Part shown: one piece after another, positions 9,905-21,578 of the stretch
How positions within the stretch are numbered: position 1 is the first letter of the stretch
Layout of the letters: each line of letters starts with the position of its first letter
NCBI RefSeq assembly: GCF_031179985.1
Contig: NZ_JAPSHJ010000016.1
Span: forward strand, 21,714 to 85,713
Source of the DNA: Arthrobacter sp.
Lineage (GTDB): Bacteria; Actinomycetota; Actinomycetes; Actinomycetales; Micrococcaceae
Length of the DNA stretch: 64,000 nucleotides
Direction: 5' to 3'
Notes under the pieces: generated by a model
Databases searched by the model: none
What the model was told of the DNA's origin: nothing
The model's input: the letters and a program-made list of their open reading frames with translations, nothing else
Translations under genes and position numbers: made by a program

Positions 9905-9912
<8 letters not shown>
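9046..9912 (-). CDS. pyrF: Orotidine 5'-phosphate decarboxylase
   Basis: Last step of UMP synthesis: decarboxylates OMP. The actinobacterial type-2 family is indicated by the catalytic [12 protein letters not shown] motif, [10 protein letters not shown] near the N-terminus and the C-terminal LAPGLGAQG. The ATG at 9912 overlaps the carB stop by 8 bases and gives 288 residues; an in-frame start at 9969 would reach further into carB and is less likely. Last pyrimidine gene of the pyrR-headed cluster, translationally coupled to carB upstream and to the mIHF/gmk fusion downstream. Confidence 0.95.
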
Positions 9913-13233
<3,321 letters not shown>

Positions 13234-13234
<1 letters not shown>

Positions 13235-14523
13235 TACTTGTTGTCCTCAGTCTTGTTTTCGTTAACGTTCTGGGCGTCGCCTGCGGCGGGGTCTTCGGAT
13301 TCCGTTGCCTCTGGTCCCTCAGAAAGGTTGGCCGTTTGGCCGTCCCGCTGGCCGGCCATCAGTTCGATGAAACGGTCAAACAGGTATGCGGCGTCGTGCG
13401 GACCGGCGGCCGCTTCGGGGTGGTACTGGACCGAAAACGCCGGAATGTCCAGGCATGCAAGGCCCTCGACGACGTCGTCGTTGAGGCTTACGTGGCTGAC
13501 CTCAACACGCCCGTAACGCTCCTCCGGAGCCAGGGTGGCTCCGTCCAGGGGTGCATCAACGGCGAAGCCGTGGTTCTGGGACGTGATCTCGACCTTGCCG
13601 GTGCGGCGGTCCATCACAGGCTGGTTGATGCCGCGGTGGCCGTAACGGAGTTTGTAAGTGCCAAAGCCGAGGGCCCGGCCCAGGATCTGGTTGCCGAAGC
13701 AGATGCCGAAGTAGGGAAGCTTTTCATCCAGGACAGAACGCAGCAGTTTGACCTGGTTGTCGGCTGTCGCGGGGTCGCCGGGACCGTTGGACATAAAGAA
13801 TCCGTCCGGGCTGACTGCATTGACTTCCTCGATGGTTGCCGTGGCAGGCAAAACATGGACGCGTACTCCGCGTTCCGCGAACCGCTTGGGAGTCATGGCC
13901 TTGATGCCAAGATCGATGGCGGCAATGCTGAATCGCACATCGCCTTCCCACCCGTGATCCTTGGGCTCCACGACGTAGGCTTCCTCAACGCTGACCTCTT
14001 CGGCCAGGCGTGCTCCCTCCATGGGAGCACTCGCCAGCACCTGGTCCAGGAGCTCCTTGTCCGTGGCCGCGGCGGCGTCGCCGGAGAAGATGCCGGCGCG
14101 CATGGTCTTGTGTTCGCGCAGGTGGCGGGTGATGGCACGCGTGTCCACACCCTGGATTCCGACGATGCCCTGCTCGATGAGTTCCTCGTCAAGGGAGCGC
14201 TCAGAGCGCCAGTTGGAGGGACGTCGGGCCGCGTCGCGCACAATGTAACCGGCCACCCAAATCCGGCGGGACTCGGCGTCGTCGCTGTTCACGCCGGTAT
14301 TGCCGATGTGCGGCGCTGTCTGCACCACAAGCTGGCGTGCGTAAGACGGATCAGTGATGGTCTCCTGGTAGCCCGTCATGCCCGTGGCGAAGACGGCCTC
14401 GCCGAGCGCGGTGCCCTGGGCGCCATAGCTGCTGCCGCGGAAGATCCGTCCATCCTCCAGTACCAGGGCGGCACCGGTGGCCTTCGAAATCGCTTCTGTG
14501 TTTGTCACTTCTGTAGCCGTCAC
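13234..14523 (-). CDS. carA: Carbamoyl-phosphate synthase, small (glutaminase) subunit
   Basis: Hydrolyses glutamine and passes ammonia to CarB. The C-terminal class I amidotransferase domain has its catalytic Cys in [16 protein letters not shown] and the His/Glu pair in [13 protein letters not shown]; the N-terminal domain starts at [19 protein letters not shown] at 14523 (429 residues) lies just after the upstream stop and has GGAAAG about 7 bases before it; ATG at 14547 would add eight residues and overlap the upstream gene. An acidic, low-complexity tail ends the protein. Operon order pyrB-pyrC-(PH protein)-carA-carB is typical of actinobacteria. Confidence 0.96.
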
Positions 14524-14527
14524 GTCT

Positions 14528-15046
14528 TTACTTTCCACTATCGGCATCTGCCTGGGGGCCTGCCGGGATTAATTCTTGAAATACCTTGAGGAGCGCTGTC
14601 TTATCTTCAGCGCGCCGGGTTCGGAACCCGGTGTCCAGTTCGTGGTCACCCAGCGTCCAGCTGATGACGAGCAGTCCGTCCTTTTCAACGAATTTGCCTG
14701 CCATCCCGTTGTCGAGCCGGATACCGGTGAGATTGCCGGCGGGGATAAAAAGGGGGTCGGCCCCGCTCCGCTCGAAAAGCGCGCCCTCAGGGTGCGCCTG
14801 CAGGACGGCGTTGGTTCGGATTCCCAACCCATGGACCGCGATGCGGTCCAGCCAGTCGCCGGCCGTTGTGGTGGTTACGTATTGGCCGTCGGCTTTGGTG
14901 ATTGCGGGGTCCAGCCGGGCAGGGACGGCGGGCAAAGGTTCGACGTCGGCCTGCCGGCGACGGCGGTTCCGCCAGCCGATTCCGATCATCACGAAGATGA
15001 CGGCCGCGACCGCGAGCATCCCGATTCCGGGCAGTATTTTGTCCAT
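14528..15046 (-). CDS. PH-like membrane protein of the pyrimidine operon
   Basis: Function unknown. The 172 residues begin with one transmembrane helix (about residues 6-25, [16 protein letters not shown]), then a strongly basic RNRRRRQ stop-transfer stretch and a cytoplasmic beta-rich domain of about 120 residues that resembles bacterial PH-like domains. In mycobacteria an equivalent single-pass protein sits at the same place between pyrC and carA (Rv1382, often named export or membrane protein). Its start overlaps the pyrC stop by one base, so it is made with the pyrimidine enzymes; a role as membrane anchor or sensor for the pathway is only a guess. Confidence 0.85.
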   Translation of the reverse strand: MDKILPGIGMLAVAAVIFVMIGIGWRNRRRRQADVEPLPAVPARLDPAITKADGQYVTTTTAGDWLDRIAVHGLGIRTNAVLQAHPEGALFERSGADPLFIPAGNLTGIRLDNGMAGKFVEKDGLLVISWTLGDHELDTGFRTRRAEDKTALLKVFQELIPAGPQADADSGK

Positions 15047-16410
15047 CAGAGGCCGCTCACCGGACCAGCGGCCGGTACCGCCTGCTGCACAGCGGCAGTG
15101 TTGCGGTAGGGCGTGTTCAGCTTGCCCTCGAGAACCGTGGGATGGCCCTTGAAGAACGTTGCCACCACTTTGCCCGGCAGTTCCCTGCCGGCAAAAGGAG
15201 AATTGCGTCCCATGGTGGCCATGGTGGAGGGGTCAACTGTCCACCGCGCGGCGGGGTCCACCAGAATGATGTTTGCTGGTTCGCCTGTTTCGAGCGGCCG
15301 GCCCTGATCTGCCAGCCGGCCGATGACCGCAGGAGCCGCGGAGGTGACCCTGGCGAAATCGGACCACGACATCAGCCCGGTTTCAATCATGGTCTGCTGC
15401 ACCACGGAGAGGGCAGTTTCCAGGCCCGTCATGCCCATCGCAGCCTGCGCCCATTCGCATTCCTTGTGTTCGCTGGGGTGCGGGGCGTGGTCTGTGCCCA
15501 CGACGTCGATGGTTCCGTCAGCAAGGGCGGCACGCAGGGCCTGGACGTCGGCGTCAGTGCGCAACGGCGGGTTCACCTTGTACACAGGATCGTAGCTGCG
15601 GACCAGCTCGTCCGTCAGCAGAAGGTGGTGCGGGGTGACTTCGGCCGTGACGTTGATGCCGCGAGCCTTCGCCCAGCGGATGATCTCAACGGACCCTGCC
15701 GTGGAGACGTGGCAGACGTGGAGCCGGGATCCGACGTGCTGGGTCAGCAGCACATCGCGGGCAATGATGCTTTCCTCGGCAACGGCCGGCCATCCTGCCA
15801 ATCCCAGGACCGCGGAGACGTCGCCTTCATTCATCTGCGCGCCCTCGGTGAGCCGGGGTTCCTGCGCGTGCTGGGCCACGACGCCGTCGAACGCTTTGAC
15901 GTATTCCAGAGCGCGGCGCATCAGCACGGGATCGTGGACGCAGAGGCCGTCGTCGGAGAACATACGCACCTGCGCACGGGAGTCAGCCATGGCGCCCAGC
16001 TCAGCGAGCTGCTGGCCGGCGAGTCCGACGGTGACGGCTCCTACGGGACGGACGTCCACCCAACCCGCGGTCTGGCCAAGGCTGTGAACCTGCTCCACCA
16101 CTCCTGCGGTGTCTGCCACGGGGGTGCTGTTGGCCATGGCGTGCACGGCGGTGAAGCCGCCCAACGCCGCAGCCCGGGTTCCTGTTTCCACTGTTTCCGC
16201 ATCCTCGCGGCCCGGTTCCCGCAGGTGGGTGTGGACATCCACCATGCCGGGCAATGCCACCAGGCCCTCGCCCTCAATGACGGTGGCACCATCTGCGTTG
16301 ATGTTGACACCCCGGTCCACGATGAAGCCGTCCTGGATAAGGAGGTCTTCCTTGGCACCATCGAGAATTGCGGCACCCCGGATGAGGTATGCGCCGTTGT
16401 TGTTGGCCAT
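15046..16410 (-). CDS. pyrC: Dihydroorotase
   Basis: Cyclises carbamoyl aspartate to dihydroorotate, third step of UMP synthesis. The 454-residue amidohydrolase has the metal-binding PGMVDVHTHLREPGREDAET motif near residue 55 and the catalytic GTDHAPHPSEHKE late in the chain, with further His ligands in AEVTPHHLLLTDE. It belongs to the class I (long) dihydroorotases usually encoded beside pyrB. ATG at 16410 abuts the pyrB stop with a one-base overlap. Confidence 0.97.
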   Translation of the reverse strand: MANNNGAYLIRGAAILDGAKEDLLIQDGFIVDRGVNINADGATVIEGEGLVALPGMVDVHTHLREPGREDAETVETGTRAAALGGFTAVHAMANSTPVADTAGVVEQVHSLGQTAGWVDVRPVGAVTVGLAGQQLAELGAMADSRAQVRMFSDDGLCVHDPVLMRRALEYVKAFDGVVAQHAQEPRLTEGAQMNEGDVSAVLGLAGWPAVAEESIIARDVLLTQHVGSRLHVCHVSTAGSVEIIRWAKARGINVTAEVTPHHLLLTDELVRSYDPVYKVNPPLRTDADVQALRAALADGTIDVVGTDHAPHPSEHKECEWAQAAMGMTGLETALSVVQQTMIETGLMSWSDFARVTSAAPAVIGRLADQGRPLETGEPANIILVDPAARWTVDPSTMATMGRNSPFAGRELPGKVVATFFKGHPTVLEGKLNTPYRNTAAVQQAVPAAGPVSGL

Positions 16411-17408
16411 CAGTTGCTCTCCTTGCTTAAGTTGTGGGCTGGTTCGCGGGTTTCCCCGGAGAGCAGCAAGTACAGGGCGGCCATCCGGACGGACACACCG
16501 TTCCGCACCTGTGAAAGTACGGTGGAACGGTGCGAGTCGGCAGCGGCTGCGGAAATTTCGAGTCCCCGGTTCATGGGGCCCGGGTGCATGATGATGGTGT
16601 CCTTGAGTCCTATACGGTCAAGCGTACGGAGCCTGTTGTCGTCGAAGCCCCACCGGCGGGAGTATTCCCGGGTTGAAGGGAAGAATGAGGCATTCATCCT
16701 CTCGCCCTGGACACGCAGCATCATGACGGCGTCGACGCCTTTTTCAAGGGTCTCATCGAGGTCGTAACTCACGCTGCAGGGCCATTGCTCGACGCCGATG
16801 GGCAGCAGAGTGGGAGGCGCCACCAGGGTGACCTGCGCTCCCAGCGTCCGCAGAAGCCACACATTGGACCGCGCGACCCTGGAGTGCAGGACATCGCCGG
16901 CGATGGCCACGCGCATGCCCTTCAGGTCACCACCCGTTGACGCGAGACCGCCGAGTTTCGCCCAGTGCCGGCGCATGGTGAACGCGTCCAGAAGTGCCTG
17001 GGTTGGGTGCTCATGCGTGCCGTCACCGGCGTTGATCACCGCCGCGTCAATCCAGTCCGTTGCTGCCAGGCGATGCGGTGCACCGGAGGCCCAGTGACGG
17101 ATAACGACGGCGTCGGCCCCCATTGCTGCCAGGGTCTGCGCCGTGTCCTTCAGCGACTCGCCCTTGGACACGGAGGATCCCTTGGCTGCGAAGTTGATGA
17201 CGTCGGCGGAGAGCCTCTTGGCGGCGGCCTCAAAGGAAATCCGCGTCCGTGTTGAGTCTTCGAAGAACAGATTCACCACAGTGCGGCCACGGAGCGCCGG
17301 GAGCTTTTTGACTTCCCGCTCCCCTACCGCGGCCATCTCTTCGGCAGTGTCCAGGATACGTTTCGCGTTGTGCAGGCTGAGATCCTCGGTGGACAGGAGG
17401 TGCCTCAT
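16410..17408 (-). CDS. pyrB: Aspartate carbamoyltransferase, catalytic subunit
   Basis: Joins carbamoyl phosphate and aspartate, the committed step of pyrimidine synthesis. The 332 residues contain the carbamoyl-phosphate loop [13 protein letters not shown], the conserved [14 protein letters not shown] and the aspartate-binding region; HPGPMNRG near the end is typical of PyrB. No pyrI regulatory chain is encoded, as expected in Gram-positive bacteria, where control goes through PyrR. ATG at 17408 overlaps the pyrR stop by 4 bases. Confidence 0.97.
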   Translation of the reverse strand: MRHLLSTEDLSLHNAKRILDTAEEMAAVGEREVKKLPALRGRTVVNLFFEDSTRTRISFEAAAKRLSADVINFAAKGSSVSKGESLKDTAQTLAAMGADAVVIRHWASGAPHRLAATDWIDAAVINAGDGTHEHPTQALLDAFTMRRHWAKLGGLASTGGDLKGMRVAIAGDVLHSRVARSNVWLLRTLGAQVTLVAPPTLLPIGVEQWPCSVSYDLDETLEKGVDAVMMLRVQGERMNASFFPSTREYSRRWGFDDNRLRTLDRIGLKDTIIMHPGPMNRGLEISAAAADSHRSTVLSQVRNGVSVRMAALYLLLSGETREPAHNLSKESN

Positions 17409-17989
17409 GCGCCTGCCTCAATAACGACCTCGTTGACGGGCTCGCCATCCCGGGAGTCAGTTTCTTCGAGCCGGACGCGGACTTTCTCCGCAGACGAGGT
17501 GGGAAGATTCTTGCCCACGTGATCAGCCCGGATGGGGAGTTCCCGGTGTCCGCGGTCGATGAGAACTGCCAATCGGACAATCCGGGGACGGCCAAGGTCG
17601 ATGATGGCGTCCAGGGCGGCACGGATAGTGCGTCCGGAGTAGAGGACGTCGTCTATGAGCACAACAACCTTGTTATCGATCCCGGTAAGCGGGAGCTGGG
17701 TGGGATATGGCGGCCGGGTGGGCTGATGCGAGAGATCGTCCCGGAACATTGTGACGTCCAACTGGCCAACGATGGCGGCGGGGTCGACGTCGGGATCGGC
17801 GGCGGCGATTTTTTGCGCCAGCCGGACTGCGAGTGGATAACCACGCCGCGGGATGCCGAGAAGCACCAGATCCCGGGAGCCTTTGTTGGACTCGAGGATC
17901 TCATGGGCGATACGAGTGAGTGCACGGTCAATGTCCGCCTGATTGAGAACAACCCTGGCGGGCACGGGTGCCTGTGTGACAGAAGCCAA
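17405..17989 (-). CDS. pyrR: PyrR, UMP-sensing RNA-binding regulator / uracil phosphoribosyltransferase
   Basis: Binds pyr mRNA when UMP is high and also has uracil phosphoribosyltransferase activity. PRPP-loop [14 protein letters not shown] lies at residues 108-121 and the basic [10 protein letters not shown] at 45-54 belongs to the RNA-binding face. The TTG at 17989 (194 residues) is preferred over the upstream GTG at 18016: AAAGGGGAG stands seven bases before the TTG, and the GTG falls inside a PyrR-type RNA hairpin. First gene of the pyr cluster, so autoregulation would control every gene downstream. Confidence 0.94.
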   Translation of the reverse strand: MASVTQAPVPARVVLNQADIDRALTRIAHEILESNKGSRDLVLLGIPRRGYPLAVRLAQKIAAADPDVDPAAIVGQLDVTMFRDDLSHQPTRPPYPTQLPLTGIDNKVVVLIDDVLYSGRTIRAALDAIIDLGRPRIVRLAVLIDRGHRELPIRADHVGKNLPTSSAEKVRVRLEETDSRDGEPVNEVVIEAGA

Positions 17990-18003
17990 CGCTCGTCTCC
18001 CCT

Positions 18004-18025
18004 TTCCCCGCCTCACGGGACGGAA
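18004..18025 (-). promoter_or_regulatory. Candidate PyrR-binding RNA hairpin before pyrR
   Basis: Read on the minus strand, the leader contains CGTCCCGTGAGGCG (18022 down to 18009), which fits the PyrR-binding consensus ARUCCNGNGAGGYU at 12 of 14 positions. The two misfits are the outer A-U pair replaced by C-G, a compensatory change. The fold is C23-G8, C22-G9, G21-C10, bulged U20, C19-G11, C18-G12 and loop CGUGA (last two digits of position). The pyrR Shine-Dalgarno follows within a few bases and no terminator hairpin is present, so PyrR binding would block translation, as known for M. smegmatis. Confidence 0.72.
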
Positions 18026-18199
18026 TTAAAAAAGGAACATTTGCCCTCCAAAATTACCATACCGGCAGCCGGCGCCTGGCCCGCCAGCGAGTGTCCCTAC
18101 CCACACTTCCGGCCCCTTCCCACTCATCCAACAGCTGCAGTCGCCGTCTTTGCGCCGGGCTGCCTGCGCATTGCCGCTGGAGCCCCTAGGCTTTTGTCC

Positions 18200-19465
18200 A
18201 TGACCACCAATCAGCCGTGGCAGGATCCCTCCGGCCGGAATCCATATGCACACCAGGTTCCCTTCAGGGCGGAAACGAACCCGACGTGGATGGGAAGGGT
18301 CCAGCCGCAGAACTACCGGCAGGCGCCGGCCAACCCTGCCGGAGCTGTCACGCCGGTGGTTCCGCCGGCGTTGCCGGTGGAATCCCGGCGCCGTGCCTCT
18401 GCCGGGGTCCTCGGCCTTGTGCTTGGTGCCGTGGCCGTGGCCTTCATGGGCCTGTTCCTGGTCCTCCCGTTCTTGGTGGGAAACACTGGCATCGCAGGAT
18501 TCGTCATCGGTTTTGTGGCTTCGCTGATTCCCCTGGGCGCCGTCCTGCTGGCCGTTGCTGTCATAGACCGCTGGGAACCTGAACCAAAGCGGCTGCTGAT
18601 TTTCGCGTTTGTGTGGGGCGCGATTGGCTCAATTTCCGTCACCCTACTCATCCAGCCGTATTTCCCGCTGATTGCACCTCCACCCGCAGGTATGGACTTC
18701 CTGACATTCGCTGTGACGGTCAGGGCCCCTGTGGTGGAAGAGTTTGCCAAGTCCCTCGGGCTGCTCCTGCTCCTCTTGCTGGCGCGGAAGCATTTTGATG
18801 GTCCAGTGGACGGCATTGTCTTCGCCTTCACCATTGCAGGCGGCTTCGCTTTCACCGAAAACATCCTCTACTTCGGCCGGGCTATTGCTGAATCCAGCGA
18901 TCCCGGGACTGACCTCGCCCGCGTGTTCTTCCTCCGCGGCGTCATGTCTCCCTTCGCCCACGCCATTTTCACCGGGGCTACGGGCCTCATCATGGGAATC
19001 GCTGCCCGCCGCTGGCACCATGGGCTGTCAGTTCTGGGGTTCGTCTTTGGGCTCATCCCCGCGATGATCCTGCACAGTCAGTGGAACAGCATGGGGCAGA
19101 ATTTCCTCACGCAGTACATCTTCATCCAGGTACCCATTTTCGTGCTGGCCATCGTCGTCGTGATCCTGCTCAGGGTTGCCGAGAACCGGCTCACGCGGCA
19201 GCGCCTGCTGGAGTATTCGGCCGCAGGATGGTTCACGCCTCCGGAGGTGGCCATGCTGGCCACAGCGAGCGGACGCCGCTCCGCCATCCGCTGGGCGAAG
19301 AGTTTTGGCCGGGGGCACCAGATGAAGGCCTTCCTGCGTGCCGCCACGCAATTGGCGTTTACGCGCCAGCGCATCCTCAGCGGACGTGATGTTCAGGGCC
19401 ACCAGCATGATGAGCAGCGTCAGTTACGCGACATCGTCGCCTTGAGAGCTGCAGTCGCAGGCTGA
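18200..19465 (+). CDS. PrsW-family intramembrane metalloprotease
   Basis: Polytopic membrane protein of 421 residues, related to PrsW, which cleaves anti-sigma factors within the membrane in Bacillus. A 60-residue Pro/Gln-rich cytoplasmic N-terminus precedes about eight hydrophobic segments. Family motifs are EEFAK at 180-184, FAFTEN at 216-221, His254 in SPFAHAIF and His292 in ILHSQWN. ATG at 18200 lies 210 bases from the divergent pyrR start; upstream in-frame codons run into the pyrR leader and are rejected. The C-terminal 100 residues are soluble and basic. The natural substrate is unknown; it precedes the surface-protein operon on the same strand by 145 bases. Confidence 0.88.
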   Translation: MTTNQPWQDPSGRNPYAHQVPFRAETNPTWMGRVQPQNYRQAPANPAGAVTPVVPPALPVESRRRASAGVLGLVLGAVAVAFMGLFLVLPFLVGNTGIAGFVIGFVASLIPLGAVLLAVAVIDRWEPEPKRLLIFAFVWGAIGSISVTLLIQPYFPLIAPPPAGMDFLTFAVTVRAPVVEEFAKSLGLLLLLLLARKHFDGPVDGIVFAFTIAGGFAFTENILYFGRAIAESSDPGTDLARVFFLRGVMSPFAHAIFTGATGLIMGIAARRWHHGLSVLGFVFGLIPAMILHSQWNSMGQNFLTQYIFIQVPIFVLAIVVVILLRVAENRLTRQRLLEYSAAGWFTPPEVAMLATASGRRSAIRWAKSFGRGHQMKAFLRAATQLAFTRQRILSGRDVQGHQHDEQRQLRDIVALRAAVAG

Positions 19466-19469
19466 GTCT

Positions 19470-19484
19470 GAAACAAAGTGTTTC
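19470..19484 (+). terminator. Weak hairpin after the PrsW gene
   Basis: GAAACA and TGTTTC form a 6-bp stem with loop AAG five bases after the PrsW stop, followed by a short pyrimidine run ending TTT. It could end the PrsW transcript and separate it from the surface operon, but the stem is short and A/T-rich for this genome, so this is tentative. Confidence 0.3.
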
Positions 19485-19610
19485 TGTCCCTTTAGCGAAC
19501 CTTGAATATTTCCTTGGCGAATGTCGACAGATCCTTGATTTGTGTCAGCAATCGTAAGAACGACGACGGGCTGGCCGTCGCTTTCCATCTCAATATTCCT
19601 GGGGGATTTT

Positions 19611-20303
19611 GTGGATACAACAGTTAAAGAAAACCGCTGGACCCGAGGCAGGGCACTTCTTGCAGGAGGTCTGGTTCTGGGTCTGGGAGCCGCTGCTACC
19701 CTGGCGGCTTGGACTGACAATGAATGGGTTTTCGGCGGATCAGGAGAAGGCAACGGCACCGAACCGCGCACTCCTGGAACCGGCGTTTACAGGATGCAAC
19801 AGAACACGTGGACGGGAATTGCTGCGGCCGCCAACTGGACTGACGAACCGAACGCCAACGGCGGGGCGCTCACTTTCACCCTGGAACCGGAAAAAATGGT
19901 TCCCGGAAAAACGGTGTACTCGTCAATGCAACTGCGGACTGTAGCAGGCTCGGAAGCCTTGGATGTTTCCCTCGCGGAAGGCATTCAGTCTGCCCTCAAC
20001 CAAGGGCCGGACAACAGTACAGCGCTGTACAACGCACTCAGGTACGGCGTTTACAAGGGTGTAGACAAAGCCACGTGTGAAGCGGGAACAGTAGCCGGGG
20101 CCAGTGTCGTTGTTCCTGAAAACTCAGTCCTCACTGCGACGTCAGCCACGACTTTCCACTTGGCTGCGGGGGCCGATGCCGACACGCCTGGAGCGCCTGA
20201 AAACCTTTGCTTCGCCCTCACCCTTCCGTCTACGGCCAGTGCAGACCTCCAAGGTTTGAACACAGTGCCCGTATGGCGGTTCACCAGCAGTGTCGGGCAG
20301 TAG
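19611..20303 (+). CDS. Alternate-signal (SipW-dependent type) exported protein, TasA/CalY-like
   Basis: Exported protein of 230 residues, probably a surface or matrix component. GTG at 19611 follows GGGGGA by four bases and yields the short N-terminus KENRWTRGRALLAGG, a hydrophobic stretch to about 33, then AAWTDNEW at 32-39, the hallmark after the cleavage site of SipW-processed proteins. The mature part is a beta-rich, Thr/Ala-rich domain ending VPVWRFTSS, as in actinobacterial alternate-signal proteins. A 6-bp hairpin (19564-19580) lies in its leader. First gene of a four-gene unit, directly before the signal peptidase that likely cleaves it. Polymerisation into fibres as in TasA is inference. 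Confidence 0.85.
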   Translation: MDTTVKENRWTRGRALLAGGLVLGLGAAATLAAWTDNEWVFGGSGEGNGTEPRTPGTGVYRMQQNTWTGIAAAANWTDEPNANGGALTFTLEPEKMVPGKTVYSSMQLRTVAGSEALDVSLAEGIQSALNQGPDNSTALYNALRYGVYKGVDKATCEAGTVAGASVVVPENSVLTATSATTFHLAAGADADTPGAPENLCFALTLPSTASADLQGLNTVPVWRFTSSVGQ

Positions 20304-20877
20304 CTGGAAGGGAACCCTCTCACGCCGATTGGCGAGGGCCGGCAAGGAAACAACGCTGACGGCCTTGGCCCTGGCCGGGTGTCTGTGCATTCTCGCAGTC
20401 CTGGCCGGAGCCTGGCTGAATATCAGTCTGATAGTGTTCCGCACCGGATCCATGTCACCCGGAATAGAACCAGGTGCCATCGCTATCGTCCAGGAGGTTC
20501 CGGCATCGTCCCTTGAACCTGGCGACGTTGCTACCGTCCAGCGCGAGGGGTCAGCGCTTCCGGTCACCCACCGTGTGGTTACTTCGGTGGCTGACCCCGC
20601 GGATCATCGCAAAGTGTTCCTCACCATGAAAGGGGATGCGAACGCGTCCCAGGATCCGGTCCTATACAACGTTCAAAGCGCCAAGAAACTTCTGTTCGCT
20701 GTACCCGGCATCGGTTACTGGGTGATGCGGCTGCAAAGTCCCTGGTTCATGGCCTTGATCACCGTCACAATGGCCACCCTGGTCACTTGGACGTTCTGGC
20801 CCCGAAGAAGGAAATCGGACCCATCCACACGCTCCCACGCTGGGCAGACGCGTCCCGGAAAGGCAGGTACTGCATGA
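20290..20877 (+). CDS. Signal peptidase I, SipW/ER type (Ser-His)
   Basis: Membrane-bound S26B peptidase of 195 residues that removes signal peptides outside the membrane. Helix at about 22-50, catalytic Ser54 in RTGSMSP, His94 in PVTHRVV in place of the Lys of ordinary bacterial enzymes, GDAN at 115-118, and a second helix at about 148-168 before a basic tail. Ser-His enzymes of this kind include Bacillus SipW, which processes TasA. The GTG start overlaps the preceding stop by 14 bases with no clear Shine-Dalgarno, so it is probably translated by coupling. Substrates are most likely the first and fourth proteins of this operon. Confidence 0.9.
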   Translation: MSGSSWKGTLSRRLARAGKETTLTALALAGCLCILAVLAGAWLNISLIVFRTGSMSPGIEPGAIAIVQEVPASSLEPGDVATVQREGSALPVTHRVVTSVADPADHRKVFLTMKGDANASQDPVLYNVQSAKKLLFAVPGIGYWVMRLQSPWFMALITVTMATLVTWTFWPRRRKSDPSTRSHAGQTRPGKAGTA

Positions 20878-21578
20878 GGCGGGCCAGACGTTCCGGCTAC
20901 TCAGCAACGATGGGCACGCTGCTGGTTACGTTTGCAGTGGCGCTCTGGATAGGAACGAACTCGGCCGCCCACGCGGCCCCACTGACGGTCCACGAGCCGA
21001 TGCAGGACGTCCCGGAGACAGGGCAAGCGGGGCTCCTGAGCCTGACTTCTTCGTTCCTGCCACTTGAAATACCCTGGCTGCAGCCCGGGGACACGTTCAG
21101 TTGGCAGATCGGCCTCCACCTGAAGGATCAGGCGGTGGCAGACGGAACCTTGGAGTTCATACCCTATGGAGGGCTCATGCAGCCGCGGGCCGGATACCGG
21201 CTCACCGCGCAGCGCTGTGAATCTCAATGGTCTGGACAAAGCGGCACCCGCGGCGAACTGAAGTGCGCTTCCGGAGCCACTGTTTTGCTGGCCGATAGCC
21301 CCCTTCAATCGGGGCCAACGGCGCAGATTCCTTTCGGTGACGTGGCCGCCTCAACCAGCCCGCACATTCTCTTCACCCTGTCACTGCCGGAAGGGGGAGC
21401 CGCCGCTGGCCCCTTTGCCTTTGCACTGGGTTTTACAGTAATGGGAGATGAAGCATCGAGGCGCAGCGAGCTGCCGGAAACCGGGTTCGCCGTGGCAGGG
21501 GCGCTTGCAACAGGGGTTGCCCTGCTGGGAGCGGGCCTGTTCGCAAAGGTCACTGGCAGAAGGGCTGCCAAGTCATGA
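20874..21578 (+). CDS. LPETG-anchored surface protein
   Basis: Secreted protein of 234 residues with an ordinary Sec signal peptide (basic MRRARR, hydrophobic to about 29, likely cut after AHA at 34) and a full cell-wall sorting signal: LPETG at 200-204, hydrophobic stretch and basic tail GRRAAKS. A class of housekeeping sortase encoded elsewhere would attach it to peptidoglycan. The mature domain is beta-rich with two cysteines that could pair. A second pentapeptide, VPETG, occurs at 46-50 just after the signal peptide. ATG overlaps the signal peptidase stop (ATGA). It might be the wall base or anchor for the alternate-signal proteins (inference). Confidence 0.88.
   Translation: MRRARRSGYSATMGTLLVTFAVALWIGTNSAAHAAPLTVHEPMQDVPETGQAGLLSLTSSFLPLEIPWLQPGDTFSWQIGLHLKDQAVADGTLEFIPYGGLMQPRAGYRLTAQRCESQWSGQSGTRGELKCASGATVLLADSPLQSGPTAQIPFGDVAASTSPHILFTLSLPEGGAAAGPFAFALGFTVMGDEASRRSELPETGFAVAGALATGVALLGAGLFAKVTGRRAAKS

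Noticed and set aside
13336..14589. 417-codon open frame on the plus strand
   Set aside because: Antisense to carA and the end of the PH-like gene; no homology recognised.
15142..16767. 541-codon open frame on the plus strand
   Set aside because: Antisense to pyrC and the end of pyrB. Composition is that of a mirror frame.
17519..18199. Extension of the PrsW frame upstream of 18200
   Set aside because: It runs antisense through pyrR and its leader; the ATG at 18200 gives a normal PrsW protein.
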